This document shows, in pieces, positions 1-7,817 of a stretch of 64,000 nucleotides of DNA. How positions within the stretch are numbered: the stretch's first letter is position 1; every line of letters starts with the position of its first letter. The stretch spans positions 2,666,001 through 2,730,000 of the forward strand of contig NZ_CP016499.1 of the NCBI RefSeq assembly GCF_001713475.1, written 5' to 3'. Origin of the DNA: Agrobacterium sp. RAC06. Its GTDB lineage: Bacteria > Pseudomonadota > Alphaproteobacteria > Rhizobiales > Rhizobiaceae. Below the pieces are notes generated by a model. It was not told where the DNA came from, did not search any database, and worked only from the letters and a program-made list of their open reading frames with translations. A program made the position numbers and the translations under genes.

Positions 1-561
1 ACGACGGGTCTGACCTTGAGCGCCATCCGCGAAGCCATCCCGCGGCTCGAGGCCGAAGGCCTTTTGCAGACGCTGCCGCAACGCGGCCTGATGGTGCCGA
101 GCCTCGACGTGACCTTCGTGCGGGAAGCGTATCAGATGCGTCGCATCATCGAACTCAGCGCCATTCCGGACATGATCCAGCGCCTCGACCGCGCCGTGAT
201 CGCGAACTGGCTCGACTGGCATATCCAGGCGCGCGAACGGCTCGGCGGCGACGACATCACCGACCTTCCCGCCTTCCTGCGCGAATTGCAGGTCTATGAC
301 TGGCAGATGCATGCCGACATGGTCGATGCCATGGAGAACAGCCTGATCGCCAATGTCTACCGTGTCACGGCGATCAAGATCCGGATGACGGCGCAAACCA
401 GAGTGCGCGTGACCCGGGACAATGCCAAACGGGTTATCTCCGAGCATCTGGCCTTCCTCAACCCGCTGCTGGAGGGGTCTTCGGAGCTGGCTGCCGCAGC
501 TCTGTCGCGTCACATCGACCAGTCGCTGACGATTGCACTCGGCGGCACGGTGGCGAACTGA
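1..561 (+). CDS. GntR-family transcriptional regulator, 5' truncated by window edge
   Basis: The reading frame is open from base 1 and ends at 559-561, so the true start lies upstream of the window. The first residues match the end of a GntR winged helix, the stretch where a recognition helix runs into the LEAEGLL and RGLMV wing. The remaining roughly 160 residues are all-helical and fit an FCD-type ligand-binding domain (conserved Asp/Arg/His pattern, with HADMVDAM and SEHLAFL segments). GntR/FCD proteins are usually repressors of catabolic genes that respond to a carboxylate ligand. It converges with the quinate/shikimate genes, so control of that cluster is plausible but unproven. The GntR assignment is fairly sure; the ligand is unknown. 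Confidence 0.75.
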   Translation, partial: TTGLTLSAIREAIPRLEAEGLLQTLPQRGLMVPSLDVTFVREAYQMRRIIELSAIPDMIQRLDRAVIANWLDWHIQARERLGGDDITDLPAFLRELQVYDWQMHADMVDAMENSLIANVYRVTAIKIRMTAQTRVRVTRDNAKRVISEHLAFLNPLLEGSSELAAAALSRHIDQSLTIALGGTVAN

Positions 562-596
562 ACGGCTGCGACCGGCTGCGTGGATAATCCGGGCGC

Positions 597-2486
597 TCAT
601 TTCGGCATTCCCTTCGGACGCAGATGGCGCTTGAGGGCAGCGATGCGGAAGATCGCATTCGGCGCTCCATAGCCACGATAGCCCCGACGCTCGACGATTT
701 CGAAGAAGAAACCCTCGCCATAGGTTGGCGAGTAAAGCTGGAAATACTCCCCCGCTTCATCCTGATCATAGAGGATGTTCGCCGATTTCATCCGCTCGAC
801 GAGATCGGGATCGAGACCGAAGCGGGCTTCGATGTCGTCATAATAATTGGGCGAGATCACGAGGGATCGGAAACCCTTGGCGGCAAGTGCCTCGGCCGTG
901 GCGAAGATATCGTCGCTCTCGAAGGCGATGTGCTGGATACCCGAGCCGAAGGTTTCGGCGATAAAGCGGCCGGCCAGCGTGTTGCGGTTTTCAGCGCCGT
1001 TCAGGGTGATTCGCAGGCGTCCGTCAGGGGTCTCGACCACCTGGCTTCTGACGAGGCCGGCCGGATCGATGATGTCGACCATCGGCGTCTTCCGGGCATC
1101 GAGCTGCGATGTGTAGAAGAGCAGCCAGGTGAGCATTTCCTCATAGCGCGTTGTCTGGGCGATGTGATCGACCCGGGTCAGGCCGATGTCGACGCTGCTC
1201 TCCGGCGTTTCATCGAGAGGCATGAACTCGACGTCGAATATCCGCGCGAGTTCACTCTTTTGGTCGAGGAAGTAGACGAGCCCTCCCCCGACGCCGCGGA
1301 TCGCCGGGACCTGCAGCTCGCCTGGACCGACGGACTGGCGGAAATCCTCGGCACCGAGCTGAAGCGCGCGCCTGTGGGCCTCTGCCGCGTCATCGACCAT
1401 GAGCCCGAAGGCATAGGCATTGGCCCCATGGACGAGATAGGAGGCGTTGGCGAAACCCGTCTCTTCCCTGTTGATGACGAGGTTGATGTCGCCCTGGCGA
1501 TAGAGGGTCACGGCCTTGGAGCGATGCCGGGCGGTGGGCACGAAGCCGAGCAGCGTGAAAAGGGCTTCGAGTTCGCGCTCCTCGTCCTCGCCGGCGGCGA
1601 ACTCGATAAAGGCGATGCCGGATACTTTGGCGCGATCGGGCATGGCCGGCACCGGTATGCGGATCTTCGGTTCAGCGCGGGCCACCTGATCCATGAGGTT
1701 GACCAGCGAGCGACGCCCGTCCCGCGAGATCGCATCGGGTGAGCCGCCACGAAACTGGTCGTTGAAGATTTCCAGCGACAGATAGCCGTTGTACCCGGTG
1801 GCCGCGACGGCCTGCATGAAGGCGGTGACGGCCAAGTCACCTTCGCCCGGCATGTTGCGGAGATGGCGCGACCAATAGAGGAGATCCATCTCGATCAGCG
1901 GCGCATCCGCGAGCTGGACAATGAAGATGCGATCGCCTGGGATCGACCGGATCGAATTCAGCTCGATCTTGCGAGACAAGGTGTGGAAGCTGTCGAGGAT
2001 CAGGCCAATGCTGGGGTGGTCGGCGCGGCGCACGATCTCCCAGGCGTCGCGGTGGTCGTTGATATGCCGACCCCAGGCGAGCGCCTCGTAACCTACCCGC
2101 AAGCCGCGGCGCGCGGCACGTTCGCCAAGCGCATGGAAATCCTCGGCGGCGCGATCGATCCCGCCCAGCGCGACCGGTGAGGCGTTCGAGCAGATCAGCA
2201 TCAGATCCGTGCCGAGCTCGGCCATCAGATCGAATTTGCGCTCGGCGCGATCGAAATTGCGAGACCGGAAGGGTTCCGGCATGCCTTCGAAGTCGCGAAA
2301 CGGCTGGAAAAGCGACACGGCAAGCCCGTGATCACGAACCATCTGTCCGACCTCTGCCGGCGAACGGTCAAAGGCGAGGAAGTCGTTCTCGAAGATCTCG
2401 ACGGCATCGAAGCCGGCGCGCGCGATGGCGGCGAGCTTTTCCTCGAACTCACCGCTGATGGAGACTGTCGCAATCGAGGTCTTCAT
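597..2486 (-). CDS. quiC: 3-dehydroshikimate dehydratase, two-domain QuiC type
   Basis: This 629-residue protein converts 3-dehydroshikimate to protocatechuate, feeding quinate and shikimate into the beta-ketoadipate pathway. Residues 1 to about 270 form a sugar-phosphate-isomerase-like TIM barrel whose metal ligands are visible at E134, D165, Q191 and E239, the same positions I recall for Pseudomonas QuiC1. Residues 285-629 are a fused hydroxyphenylpyruvate-dioxygenase-like (VOC) half that keeps a His-His-Glu triad at H441, H519 and E596. Length matches the fused family (about 630). I chose the ATG at 2484-2486 because a GGAGG-type site precedes it; an upstream in-frame start would add 17 unrelated residues. 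It lies downstream of the quinate/shikimate dehydrogenase gene on the same strand, and a short ORF overlaps its start codon. Confidence 0.9.
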   Translation of the reverse strand: MKTSIATVSISGEFEEKLAAIARAGFDAVEIFENDFLAFDRSPAEVGQMVRDHGLAVSLFQPFRDFEGMPEPFRSRNFDRAERKFDLMAELGTDLMLICSNASPVALGGIDRAAEDFHALGERAARRGLRVGYEALAWGRHINDHRDAWEIVRRADHPSIGLILDSFHTLSRKIELNSIRSIPGDRIFIVQLADAPLIEMDLLYWSRHLRNMPGEGDLAVTAFMQAVAATGYNGYLSLEIFNDQFRGGSPDAISRDGRRSLVNLMDQVARAEPKIRIPVPAMPDRAKVSGIAFIEFAAGEDEERELEALFTLLGFVPTARHRSKAVTLYRQGDINLVINREETGFANASYLVHGANAYAFGLMVDDAAEAHRRALQLGAEDFRQSVGPGELQVPAIRGVGGGLVYFLDQKSELARIFDVEFMPLDETPESSVDIGLTRVDHIAQTTRYEEMLTWLLFYTSQLDARKTPMVDIIDPAGLVRSQVVETPDGRLRITLNGAENRNTLAGRFIAETFGSGIQHIAFESDDIFATAEALAAKGFRSLVISPNYYDDIEARFGLDPDLVERMKSANILYDQDEAGEYFQLYSPTYGEGFFFEIVERRGYRGYGAPNAIFRIAALKRHLRPKGMPK

Positions 2487-2608
2487 GCGAGCCTCCTCGC
2501 ACAGGCGGGAACAGCCAGCACAGCGGATCGCATGCAAGGAGTTGGAGCATGGGACAGCGACAGGTGGCGCACAGCCCGGGAGTACAGGATGTCGATGATG
2601 CCGGACAT
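2483..2608 (-). CDS. Possible 41-residue leader peptide or gene remnant upstream of quiC
   Basis: A short ORF begins at the ATG at 2606-2608 directly behind a strong Shine-Dalgarno (GGAGGAAGAC-ATG) and ends with a TGA overlapping the quiC start codon (ATGA arrangement). The product would begin MSGIIDILYS and is otherwise Arg/Ala/Leu rich, with no domain that I recognise. The site looks too good to be chance, so it is either a translated leader that couples ribosomes into quiC or the surviving 5' end of a deleted gene. Nothing in the sequence shows expression, and the protein itself may have no function. Confidence 0.35.
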   Translation of the reverse strand: MSGIIDILYSRAVRHLSLSHAPTPCMRSAVLAVPACARRLA

Positions 2609-2699
2609 GTCTTCCTCCTCCCTGCCCTTTCGGGCCACCAGTTTCAATCCAGACAGGCTGCCAGCGCCTGACGCCCGCACTCCAAATGCACTCTCCGCC

Positions 2700-3587
2700 T
2701 CAAGCCGTCTGAGGCTGGCGCGTGACACCACCCTCCGTCAGCACTTCAAAATGGCGAAGCATGCGACCGACCTCCGGCTGGAGGCCCGTGAACAACGAGA
2801 ATGCGCCGACGGCCTGGAAGACGGCCATGCCGCCTCCGTTGGCCACACGACATCCGCGCTGGCGGGCGGCCTGCAGTAGCGCCGTGTCCAAGGGGAAGTA
2901 GACCACCTCGGCGACCCAGAGGCCGGGGGGCAACAGTTCTGCGGGCACCGGCAGGCCGGGATGCTTGTCCATTCCGATCGGCGTGGCATGGACGAGCCCG
3001 GTTGCGCCGCCAATGACAGCCTGAATATCGGAGGCCACGCTGACCGATGCTTCCGGGAAATGTCTGGCCATCAGGGACGCGAGTTCCGATGCCTTCTCTA
3101 GTTCAATATCGAAGATCGCCAGTGACCGCGCGCCCATTTCGAGCACGGCATAGGCCGTCGCCGCGCCGGCGCCGCCGGCACCGATCTGAATCACAGACGA
3201 CAAGTCTGCGTCAGGCAGTTGGCGACTAAGCCCTTGGGCAAATCCCCACCAGTCGGTGTTGTGGCCGATGCGCTTTCCGTTTCGCAAGATCACCGTATTG
3301 ACCGCGCCGAGCTTTCGCGCGTCCTCGGAGAGGTCGGTCAGCAAGGGCAGGATCTTCTGCTTGCAGGGGTAGGTAATGTTGAGGCCGCAGAAGCCGCGTT
3401 GCTCAGCCTCGGCGACAAGCGCGTCGAGGTCATCGGGGCCGAGCTTGCGCTCGTTGAGGTCGATGAGCTCGTAGCGATAGTCGACGCCCTGGGCCTCGCC
3501 TTCGCGCATGTGCATGGCAGGGGTCAGCGAGCGCTGAATGCCGAACCCGATCAGTCCGGCGCGCAAGATATCGCGCTTTTGCGTCAT
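2700..3587 (-). CDS. aroE: Quinate/shikimate dehydrogenase (AroE family)
   Basis: This 295-residue NAD(P)-dependent dehydrogenase interconverts shikimate/3-dehydroshikimate and probably quinate/3-dehydroquinate. The substrate domain shows S20-x-T22-P at the N-terminus, the catalytic Lys76 in NITYPCK and Asp112 in HNTDWWG; the Rossmann loop GAGGAG is at 136-141. The long N-terminal segment, with HMREGEA in place of the plain biosynthetic sequence, and the placement beside quiC and a TetR regulator favour a catabolic role as in QsuD/YdiB-type enzymes; a biosynthetic aroE should lie elsewhere. Start ATG has a GGGAGGCGG ribosome site. Transcription probably begins at the promoter near 3650-3680. 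A gap of 213 bp separates it from quiC. Confidence 0.85.
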   Translation of the reverse strand: MTQKRDILRAGLIGFGIQRSLTPAMHMREGEAQGVDYRYELIDLNERKLGPDDLDALVAEAEQRGFCGLNITYPCKQKILPLLTDLSEDARKLGAVNTVILRNGKRIGHNTDWWGFAQGLSRQLPDADLSSVIQIGAGGAGAATAYAVLEMGARSLAIFDIELEKASELASLMARHFPEASVSVASDIQAVIGGATGLVHATPIGMDKHPGLPVPAELLPPGLWVAEVVYFPLDTALLQAARQRGCRVANGGGMAVFQAVGAFSLFTGLQPEVGRMLRHFEVLTEGGVTRQPQTA

Positions 3588-3650
3588 AACCGCCTCCCAA
3601 TGTCGAAGCCCGGATCTCGTCCAAGCTTCCGGCCTCCCAACCTGGCAGGA

Positions 3651-3679
3651 ACGATAATGTACTAACTAGTTAGTGTCAA
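3651..3679 (-). promoter_or_regulatory. Putative aroE-quiC promoter with embedded operator
   Basis: Reading leftward, TTGACA (3679-3674) is followed after 17 bases by TATCGT (3656-3651), a good -35 and a fair -10. The spacer contains the 14-bp palindrome described separately. The start codon of aroE lies about 60 bases downstream. Confidence 0.5.
3661..3674. promoter_or_regulatory. Perfect 14-bp palindrome, probable TetR operator
   Basis: ACTAACTAGTTAGT is its own reverse complement. It lies between divergent aroE and tetR and between the -35 and -10 of the leftward promoter, where a bound TetR dimer would block RNA polymerase. The TAACTAGTTA core resembles operators of catabolic TetR regulators. 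Binding is inferred. Confidence 0.65.
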
Positions 3680-3772
3680 CACTGGCCGGCTTGAAGCGTG
3701 GGGCCGAGATCACTATGAACTGAAGGCGCGCTGCGTCGGCAACGGCCGCAATCGCGATCGGGGATGGAAACT

Positions 3773-4420
3773 ATGGCGAAAACGGCGAGGGAAACGCGCA
3801 GGAACGACCCTGAGCGGACGCGGGAAGACATCCTGGATGTCGCAACGGAGGAGTTCGCCGAATTCGGCCTGTCGGGCGCGCGGGTGGATCAGATCGCCGA
3901 GAAGACGCGCACCTCCAAGCGGATGATCTACTACTACTACGGCAGCAAGGAAGGGCTTTACCTCGCGGTGCTGGAAAAGGCCTATCGCAAGATCCGATCG
4001 CTCGAAGCGGATCTGCAGCTGTCGGAACTGGAGCCCGACGAAGCTCTGCGCCGGCTGATCAGCACGACCTTCGACCATGACGAACACAATCCCGATTTCG
4101 TGCGGCTCGTCAGTATCGAGAACATTCATCACGCGATGCACATGAAGCGATCGAGTGAAATCGCTGATCTCAACATCTCCGTCATTCGCACGCTGCAGGA
4201 CATCATCGACCGTGGCCTGAAGAGCGGCCTGTTCCAGCGAAGGGTCGACGCGATCGATCTGCACATGCTGATCAGCGCCTTCTGCTTCTTTCGCGTCTCG
4301 AACCGCTACACCTTCGGCACGATCTTCAAGCGTGACCTTTCCGAACCTGACCTCTACGACCGTCACAAGTCGATGATCGCCGACGCCGTGCTCGGATATC
4401 TGCGCAGCACCGACCCTTAA
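3773..4420 (+). CDS. TetR-family repressor, probable quinate/shikimate regulator
   Basis: The protein is 215 residues from the ATG at 3773, which has a GGGGA site about ten bases upstream; an in-frame ATG at 3764 would add three residues. The N-terminal helix-turn-helix is clear: ERTREDILDVATEEFAEFG, then ARVDQIAEKTRTSKRMIYYYYGSKEGLY. The C-terminal 140 residues are helical and typical of the ligand/dimer domain of the larger TetR catabolic regulators. It is divergent from aroE-quiC and faces a perfect palindrome at 3661-3674, so it most likely represses aroE-quiC and itself until a pathway intermediate binds. The effector is not visible in the sequence. Confidence 0.85.
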   Translation: MAKTARETRRNDPERTREDILDVATEEFAEFGLSGARVDQIAEKTRTSKRMIYYYYGSKEGLYLAVLEKAYRKIRSLEADLQLSELEPDEALRRLISTTFDHDEHNPDFVRLVSIENIHHAMHMKRSSEIADLNISVIRTLQDIIDRGLKSGLFQRRVDAIDLHMLISAFCFFRVSNRYTFGTIFKRDLSEPDLYDRHKSMIADAVLGYLRSTDP

Positions 4421-4526
4421 GCGTCCAGCATTCAGCGGCATGTTGCAACAGACCGGACAGCCAAGTGCTGGCCGCCTCGGAGTTGCATGACGAAAACCGG
4501 AGGATCCGGGCCGAGCCGAACTCTCC

Positions 4527-4540
4527 TTGATGTGTATCAA
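4527..4540. promoter_or_regulatory. Perfect FNR/FixK-type box upstream of ppsA
   Basis: TTGAT-GTGT-ATCAA is an exact match to the FNR/FixK consensus TTGAT-N4-ATCAA. Its centre lies 80 bases before the ppsA start codon. A TAGTCT element at 4563-4568 sits where the -10 of a promoter activated from about -41.5 would be. This suggests oxygen-responsive activation. Confidence 0.6.
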
Positions 4541-4613
4541 CCGCAGGTCGGCGCTTTGCCGATAGTCTTCCCTTGGGTTCGCTTGAAACAACCCGTCCTT
4601 GGAGGAGGTAGGC

Positions 4614-7025
4614 ATGCATCATGTAACCGCTCATGTCGTCTGGTTTGATGACCTCAAACGCTCTGATGTCGCCAAGGTCGGGGGCAAGAATTCCTCGCTC
4701 GGAGAAATGATCCAGGAGCTGGGTCTCCAGGGCGTCGATGTTCCGCCGGGCTTTGCGACCACGTCTGATGCCTACTGGCATTTCGTCGACGAAAACCAGA
4801 TCCGCGAATCGATCGGCAAATCGATCGCCGACTGGACAGCCGGCAAGGCAAGCCTATCCGAGACGGGGGCAGCCATCCGCCAGCTGTTCCTCAGGGCAGA
4901 CTGGCCGGCCGCCACGGCCGCTGCCATCGTCGAGGCCTATCGCGGCCTGGCAGACAGAGCCGGTCAACCTGATGTCAGTGTCGCCGTCCGCTCCAGCGCC
5001 ACGGCCGAAGACCTGCCGGATGCGAGCTTTGCCGGACAGCAGGAGACCTTCCTCAATATCGTCGGGGAGACGGAACTCCTGCAGGCCTGCAAGCGCTGCT
5101 TTGCCTCGCTGTTTACCGACCGGGCGATCTCCTATCGCCAGACGAAAGGCTTCGACCATATGAAGGTCGCGCTGTCTGTCGGGATCCAGCAAATGGTGCG
5201 TTCCGACATTGGCGGGTCCGGCGTCATGTTCTCGATCGACACGGAAACGGGATTCGACAAGGTCGTCCTGATCGATGCCGCCTGGGGGCTCGGTGAAAAC
5301 GTCGTCCAGGGTGCCGTCGACCCGGACGAATATCAGGTCTTCAAACCGCTCCTGGACGATCCGACGCTCAGCCCGATCATTTCAAAGAAGTGCGGCAGCA
5401 AGACCATCAAGATGATCTATGGCTCTGCCGAGCAGCCGACGCGCAACGTGCCGACATCGAAAGCGGAGCGCGCCGCCTTCGTGCTTTCAGACGCCGAGAT
5501 CCTGACACTTTCGCGCTGGGCCACGACCATCGAACGCCATTACGGCTGCGCCATGGATATGGAATGGGCCCGGGACGGGCATTCCGGGCGCCTCTACATC
5601 GTCCAGGCCCGACCGGAAACGGTCCAGTCGAACCGCGAAACCGCAGTGTTCAGCTCCTACGAGATCAAGAGCAAGGGCAAGACACTGCTTAAGGGCCTGT
5701 CGATCGGCGACGCCGTCGTCTCCGGCCAGGTCTGCCTGATCGAGAACGCCCGCGACATCGGACAATTCGTCGACGGTTCGATCCTGGTGACGTCCACGAC
5801 CGACCCCGACTGGGTTCCGATCATGAAGCGGGCGGCTGCCATCGTGACAGATCATGGCGGCCGCACCTCGCATGCTGCCATTGTCAGCCGGGAACTGGGG
5901 CTGCCCGCCATTGTCGGGACAGGGACAGCAACCCAGGTCCTGCATTCCGGCCAGGAAATTACCGTGTCCTGCGCCGAAGGCGACGAGGCGTCGATCTATG
6001 AGGGCCGCGCCGACTACGAGGTCCAGACACTGGACATGGAGGATATTCCGGCGACAAAGACCAAGGTAATGCTGAACCTCGCCAATCCGGGTGCCGCATT
6101 CCGCTGGTGGCGACTGCCGGCGGACGGCGTTGGCCTGGCGCGCATGGAATTCGTCATCAGCAACGCCATTCGTATCCATCCCATGGCACTGGTGAATTTC
6201 GACAGCCTGACCGATCAGAGTGCCAAGGCCGAAATCGCCGAACTGACGGCGGGCTATGCCGACAAGTCCGCCTATTTCGTCGACAAGCTCGCCGAAGGGC
6301 TGGCGAGGATCGCAGCAGCCTTCTACCCGCAGCCTGTCATCGTCCGGATGAGCGATTTCAAGACCAATGAATATGCGGGGCTTCTTGGCGGTGCCGCGTT
6401 CGAGCCGACCGAGGAAAACCCGATGATCGGTTTTCGCGGCGCCTCGCGCTATTATTCGCCGCGATACCGGGACGGATTTGCTCTCGAATGCAGGGCAATT
6501 CGAAAGCTGCGCAACGAACTTGGCTTCAAGAATGTCGTGGTGATGATCCCATTCTGCCGTTCCGTTGCGGAGGCTGAAAAGGTACTTGGCGTGATGGCCG
6601 AAAACGGACTGAAGCGCGGGGAGAGCGACCTGCAGGTCTTCGTCATGTGCGAGATCCCCTCGAACGTCATCCTTGCCAAGCAGTTCGCCCAGCATTTCGA
6701 TGGGTTCTCCATCGGATCAAACGACCTGACCCAGCTGACACTCGGGGTCGACCGCGATTCCGGCGAGCTGGCCGATCTCTTCGACGAGCAGGACGACGCG
6801 GTCAAATGGATGATCCGCAGCGTGATCGGCGAAGCCAAGGCTGCCGGAGCCAAGATCGGCATTTGCGGCCAGGCACCGAGCGACCATCCGGAATTTGCGA
6901 AGTTCCTCGTGGAGTGCGGCATCGACAGCATCTCGGTCACGCCGGACAGCTTTATCGCGGTCAAGCAGAGCGTTTCGGAAGCCGAGAATGCAGGGGGAAC
7001 CGCCAACACTGTGCCATCGGGGTGA
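4614..7025 (+). CDS. ppsA: Phosphoenolpyruvate synthase (pyruvate, water dikinase)
   Basis: This 803-residue enzyme makes PEP from pyruvate and ATP with release of AMP and phosphate, the gluconeogenic step from C3 compounds. Domain order is standard: an N-terminal ATP-grasp PEP/pyruvate-binding domain (VGGKNSSLGEM near the start, VAVRSSATAEDLPDASFAGQQ near residues 125-145), a swivelling phosphohistidine domain with the catalytic His in GGRTSHAAI at about residue 420, and a C-terminal TIM barrel ending with the CGQAPSD segment that carries the catalytic Cys. Length matches the family (about 790-800). The ATG at 4614 follows a GGAGGAGG site; an upstream TTG is less likely. It is transcribed alone, and an FNR/FixK box lies upstream. 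Confidence 0.95.
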   Translation: MHHVTAHVVWFDDLKRSDVAKVGGKNSSLGEMIQELGLQGVDVPPGFATTSDAYWHFVDENQIRESIGKSIADWTAGKASLSETGAAIRQLFLRADWPAATAAAIVEAYRGLADRAGQPDVSVAVRSSATAEDLPDASFAGQQETFLNIVGETELLQACKRCFASLFTDRAISYRQTKGFDHMKVALSVGIQQMVRSDIGGSGVMFSIDTETGFDKVVLIDAAWGLGENVVQGAVDPDEYQVFKPLLDDPTLSPIISKKCGSKTIKMIYGSAEQPTRNVPTSKAERAAFVLSDAEILTLSRWATTIERHYGCAMDMEWARDGHSGRLYIVQARPETVQSNRETAVFSSYEIKSKGKTLLKGLSIGDAVVSGQVCLIENARDIGQFVDGSILVTSTTDPDWVPIMKRAAAIVTDHGGRTSHAAIVSRELGLPAIVGTGTATQVLHSGQEITVSCAEGDEASIYEGRADYEVQTLDMEDIPATKTKVMLNLANPGAAFRWWRLPADGVGLARMEFVISNAIRIHPMALVNFDSLTDQSAKAEIAELTAGYADKSAYFVDKLAEGLARIAAAFYPQPVIVRMSDFKTNEYAGLLGGAAFEPTEENPMIGFRGASRYYSPRYRDGFALECRAIRKLRNELGFKNVVVMIPFCRSVAEAEKVLGVMAENGLKRGESDLQVFVMCEIPSNVILAKQFAQHFDGFSIGSNDLTQLTLGVDRDSGELADLFDEQDDAVKWMIRSVIGEAKAAGAKIGICGQAPSDHPEFAKFLVECGIDSISVTPDSFIAVKQSVSEAENAGGTANTVPSG

Positions 7026-7060
7026 ATGGCATCATATAGTCGAATGGAGATGGGGAAGAA

Positions 7061-7150
7061 TGGCGGACAGGGTGGGATTCGAACCCACGGTACGCTTTCA
7101 CGCACACACGCGTTCCAGGCGTGCGCCTTAAACCACTCGGCCACCTGTCC
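7061..7150 (-). tRNA. tRNA-Ser (anticodon GGA)
   Basis: The minus strand folds as a class II tRNA: acceptor GGACAGG pairs with CCTGTCC, the D-arm contains GGCCGAGTGG, the anticodon stem CACGC/GCGTG holds the loop CTGGAAC with anticodon GGA (plus-strand 7114-7116), there is a long variable arm, and the T-arm reads GTGGGTTCGAATCCCAC. CCA is encoded. The long variable arm and GGA anticodon give serine (UCC/UCU codons). It is on the opposite strand to ppsA, 35 bases after its stop. Confidence 0.97.
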
Positions 7151-7192
7151 AGGGGGAACGCGGGGAAAACCACCGCGGTTGGTCGGGCGGGA

Positions 7193-7220
7193 TATATACC
7201 GAGGAATTTCGGCGGATCAA
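7193..7220 (-). promoter_or_regulatory. Probable promoter of tRNA-Ser
   Basis: On the minus strand TTGATC (7220-7215) and TATATA (7198-7193) are separated by 16 bases, placing the start about 35 bases before the tRNA 5' end. An inverted repeat ATTTCGG-N8-CCGAAAT (7206-7227) overlaps the -35. Confidence 0.45.
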
Positions 7221-7324
7221 CCGAAATCTATCAGAATTTTGACATCGGCCGACAATTCCCTATCTTTAGGCTCAGTGCGGCAGGCCCTAAAGGCCGTGCC
7301 GGGCTTCAGCCGGAGACATTGGTG

Positions 7325-7642
7325 GTGCGCTTCCTGTTCAGGGTCTTGAGTTTGCTTGCGCTTTGCGTCGGCGTCGTATTCGGCGTGATCGATGCCATTG
7401 CCTCGGTATCTGCGTCGCAGGTCATCATGACCCCGATTTCGGAAGCCTGGATCGAGACGCATCCGGGCTCTCTGATGACACTCGAGGAGCTTGTCGTCGG
7501 GCGCCTCGGCGACGGTGCCTGGCTCGCGCTTCGCGATGTTGTCCTGCCGCAGCCGGCATTTGCCGCCATGCTGGTGCTGTCGCTCGCCTTCTGGATGATC
7601 GGCTACAAGAGGCCTTCGCTGGCCGGACGATTTGCAGCTTGA
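7325..7642 (+). CDS. Small two-helix membrane protein of unknown function
   Basis: From the GTG at 7325 (GGAG nine bases upstream; GTG at 7322 is also possible) the product is about 105 residues. It has one hydrophobic segment near the N-terminus ([13 protein letters not shown]), a middle section of about 45 polar residues containing [23 protein letters not shown], and a second hydrophobic segment near the C-terminus ([15 protein letters not shown]) followed by basic residues. This implies two inner-membrane spans with a periplasmic loop. I do not recognise a family. It stands alone between tRNA-Ser and msrA, and the neighbours give no hint of function. Confidence 0.65.
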   Translation: MRFLFRVLSLLALCVGVVFGVIDAIASVSASQVIMTPISEAWIETHPGSLMTLEELVVGRLGDGAWLALRDVVLPQPAFAAMLVLSLAFWMIGYKRPSLAGRFAA

Positions 7643-7755
7643 ACCGGGCCTTCAGCGCGCCAAAGGCTTGAAAGTGCCCGGCAGATTGCAAGTTTCGGTG
7701 AGTGCCGACGACCAACGAAACAAGATCGCAACCGGTTGATGCGGCGGGCGGTGAT

Positions 7756-7810
7756 CTGCCGCAGAGGCAGAACAAAGTGGAAAAACAGGCCGAGAAACGG
7801 CCTCAGGAGG
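7756..7810 (+). other. Two small hairpins and strong ribosome site in the msrA leader
   Basis: CTGCC-N5-GGCAG (7756-7770) and AGGCCG-agaaa-CGGCCT (7787-7803) are adjacent hairpins. The second ends two bases before the AGGAGG ribosome site (7805-7810) of msrA, so it could modulate initiation. No regulatory role is proven. Confidence 0.35.
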
Positions 7811-7817
7811 TTTCAAG

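Noticed and set aside
3713..4615. 300-codon open frame antisense to the TetR regulator
   Set aside because: Spans the promoter region and the whole tetR gene in antisense with no motif of its own.
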